Source: Caenorhabditis remanei (Eukaryota; Nematoda; Chromadorea; Rhabditida; Rhabditidae). From it: a stretch of DNA of 64,000 nt. Location of the stretch: positions 25,048,001 through 25,112,000 of the forward strand of contig NC_071331.1 of NCBI RefSeq assembly GCF_010183535.1, in the 5' to 3' direction. The position numbers and the translations under genes were made by a program. How positions within the stretch are numbered: position 1 is the first letter of the stretch; each line of letters starts with the position of its first letter. Below the pieces are notes generated by a model, which saw nothing but the letters and a program-made list of their open reading frames with translations, was not told the DNA's origin and did not search any database. Positions 63,681 through 64,000 of the stretch are shown here, one piece after another.

Positions 63681-64000
63681 TCAATCTAAAGTTGATTTCT
63701 AAAGATTGAATGATTTCAGGATTTTTAAACATCTTTCTTATAAGTCACTTTTTTTTGCAAGATCAATATGTCGTAAAACATTGTTTATTTAAAAAAAAAG
63801 TCAATTTTTTCGTTTCAATTGTAGTTTCTATCTCTTCCGTTGTCTCCAACTCATTATGTCCCCCCTCCCCTCATCCTCTCACTAATTACTTCCGGTAGGC
63901 TCATAAATGGGGTACGCCTTCCCGCCAAACACCATCATTTTCTTTCTTCTGTGTTCCATTTCGTGTCGTCACCAGAAAACATAGTTTCAGAGAACATTTA

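Larger units (their letters stand above)
61749..64000. other. Right-hand intergenic region
   Basis: After the NAPRT stop comes a pyrimidine-rich likely 3' UTR to about 61930. Then follow a hairpin (62369-62523), a complete palindromic element (62656-63098) and the arms of another (63365-63680). Positions 63690-64000 contain no exon, though CT-rich words such as TTTCTTTCTTCTG near the end could belong to a promoter or 5' UTR of a gene beyond the window. Confidence 0.55.

Overview
The window is nematode genomic DNA, most probably from a Caenorhabditis species or a close relative. The main evidence is the set of proteins: an O-acyltransferase of the worm OAC type, an SPK-domain protein, a bestrophin, and an EAK-7-like TLDc gene followed by an HSB-1-like gene on the same strand. 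As I recall the C. elegans map, eak-7 and hsb-1 are neighbours there (K08E7.1 and K08E7.2). Genes have short exons with worm-like TTTCAG acceptors. There are no prokaryotic operons, rRNAs or convincing tRNAs.

Layout, left to right. Positions 1-3284 (minus) hold all but the C-terminus of an MFSD5-like transporter. Positions 5426-15683 (minus) hold a complete bestrophin whose third intron carries a 5.5-kb, two-gene DNA transposon (9270-14795) on the plus strand. Positions 15684-21117 are repeats only. Positions 21118-25557 (plus) encode an O-acyltransferase with an SGNH-like C-terminus. Positions 25558-29727 hold repeats, a LINE remnant and a 1.16-kb palindrome. Positions 29728-32045 (plus) encode a protein that joins a ubiquitin-like N-terminus to an atypical-kinase-like region. 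Positions 32590-34457 (minus) hold an unrecognised membrane protein with an apparent one-base frameshift. Positions 34600-35850 are a broken partial copy of IMP4. Positions 36100-38941 (plus) encode a two-SPK-domain protein, and 39509-42087 (plus) the intact IMP4. Positions 42434-49002 (minus) are the eak-7-like gene, with a 1.9-kb near-perfect palindrome in one intron and a 72-bp minisatellite in another. Then come hsb-1-like (50634-50876, minus), an unrecognised 225-residue protein (53636-55009, minus) and nicotinate phosphoribosyltransferase (56414-61748, plus). Repeats fill the rest.

The host genes are a mixed neighbourhood: ion and solute transport, ribosome biogenesis, NAD salvage, stress and longevity signalling. 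I see no common pathway apart from the conserved eak-7/hsb-1 adjacency. In C. elegans both of those genes are linked to stress and lifespan control (DAF-16 and HSF-1 branches).

The most unusual content is mobile or repetitive. It includes the nested transposon with a tnp2-like transposase and a second, unrelated protein; two very large inverted repeats; a minisatellite bounded by inverted repeats; and at least five families of palindromic MITE-like sequences that sit in introns and between genes. Multi-exon models were assembled by hand. Total coding length divides by three with matching splice phases in every model except the 32590-34457 gene. Its one-base excess is reported as a finding.
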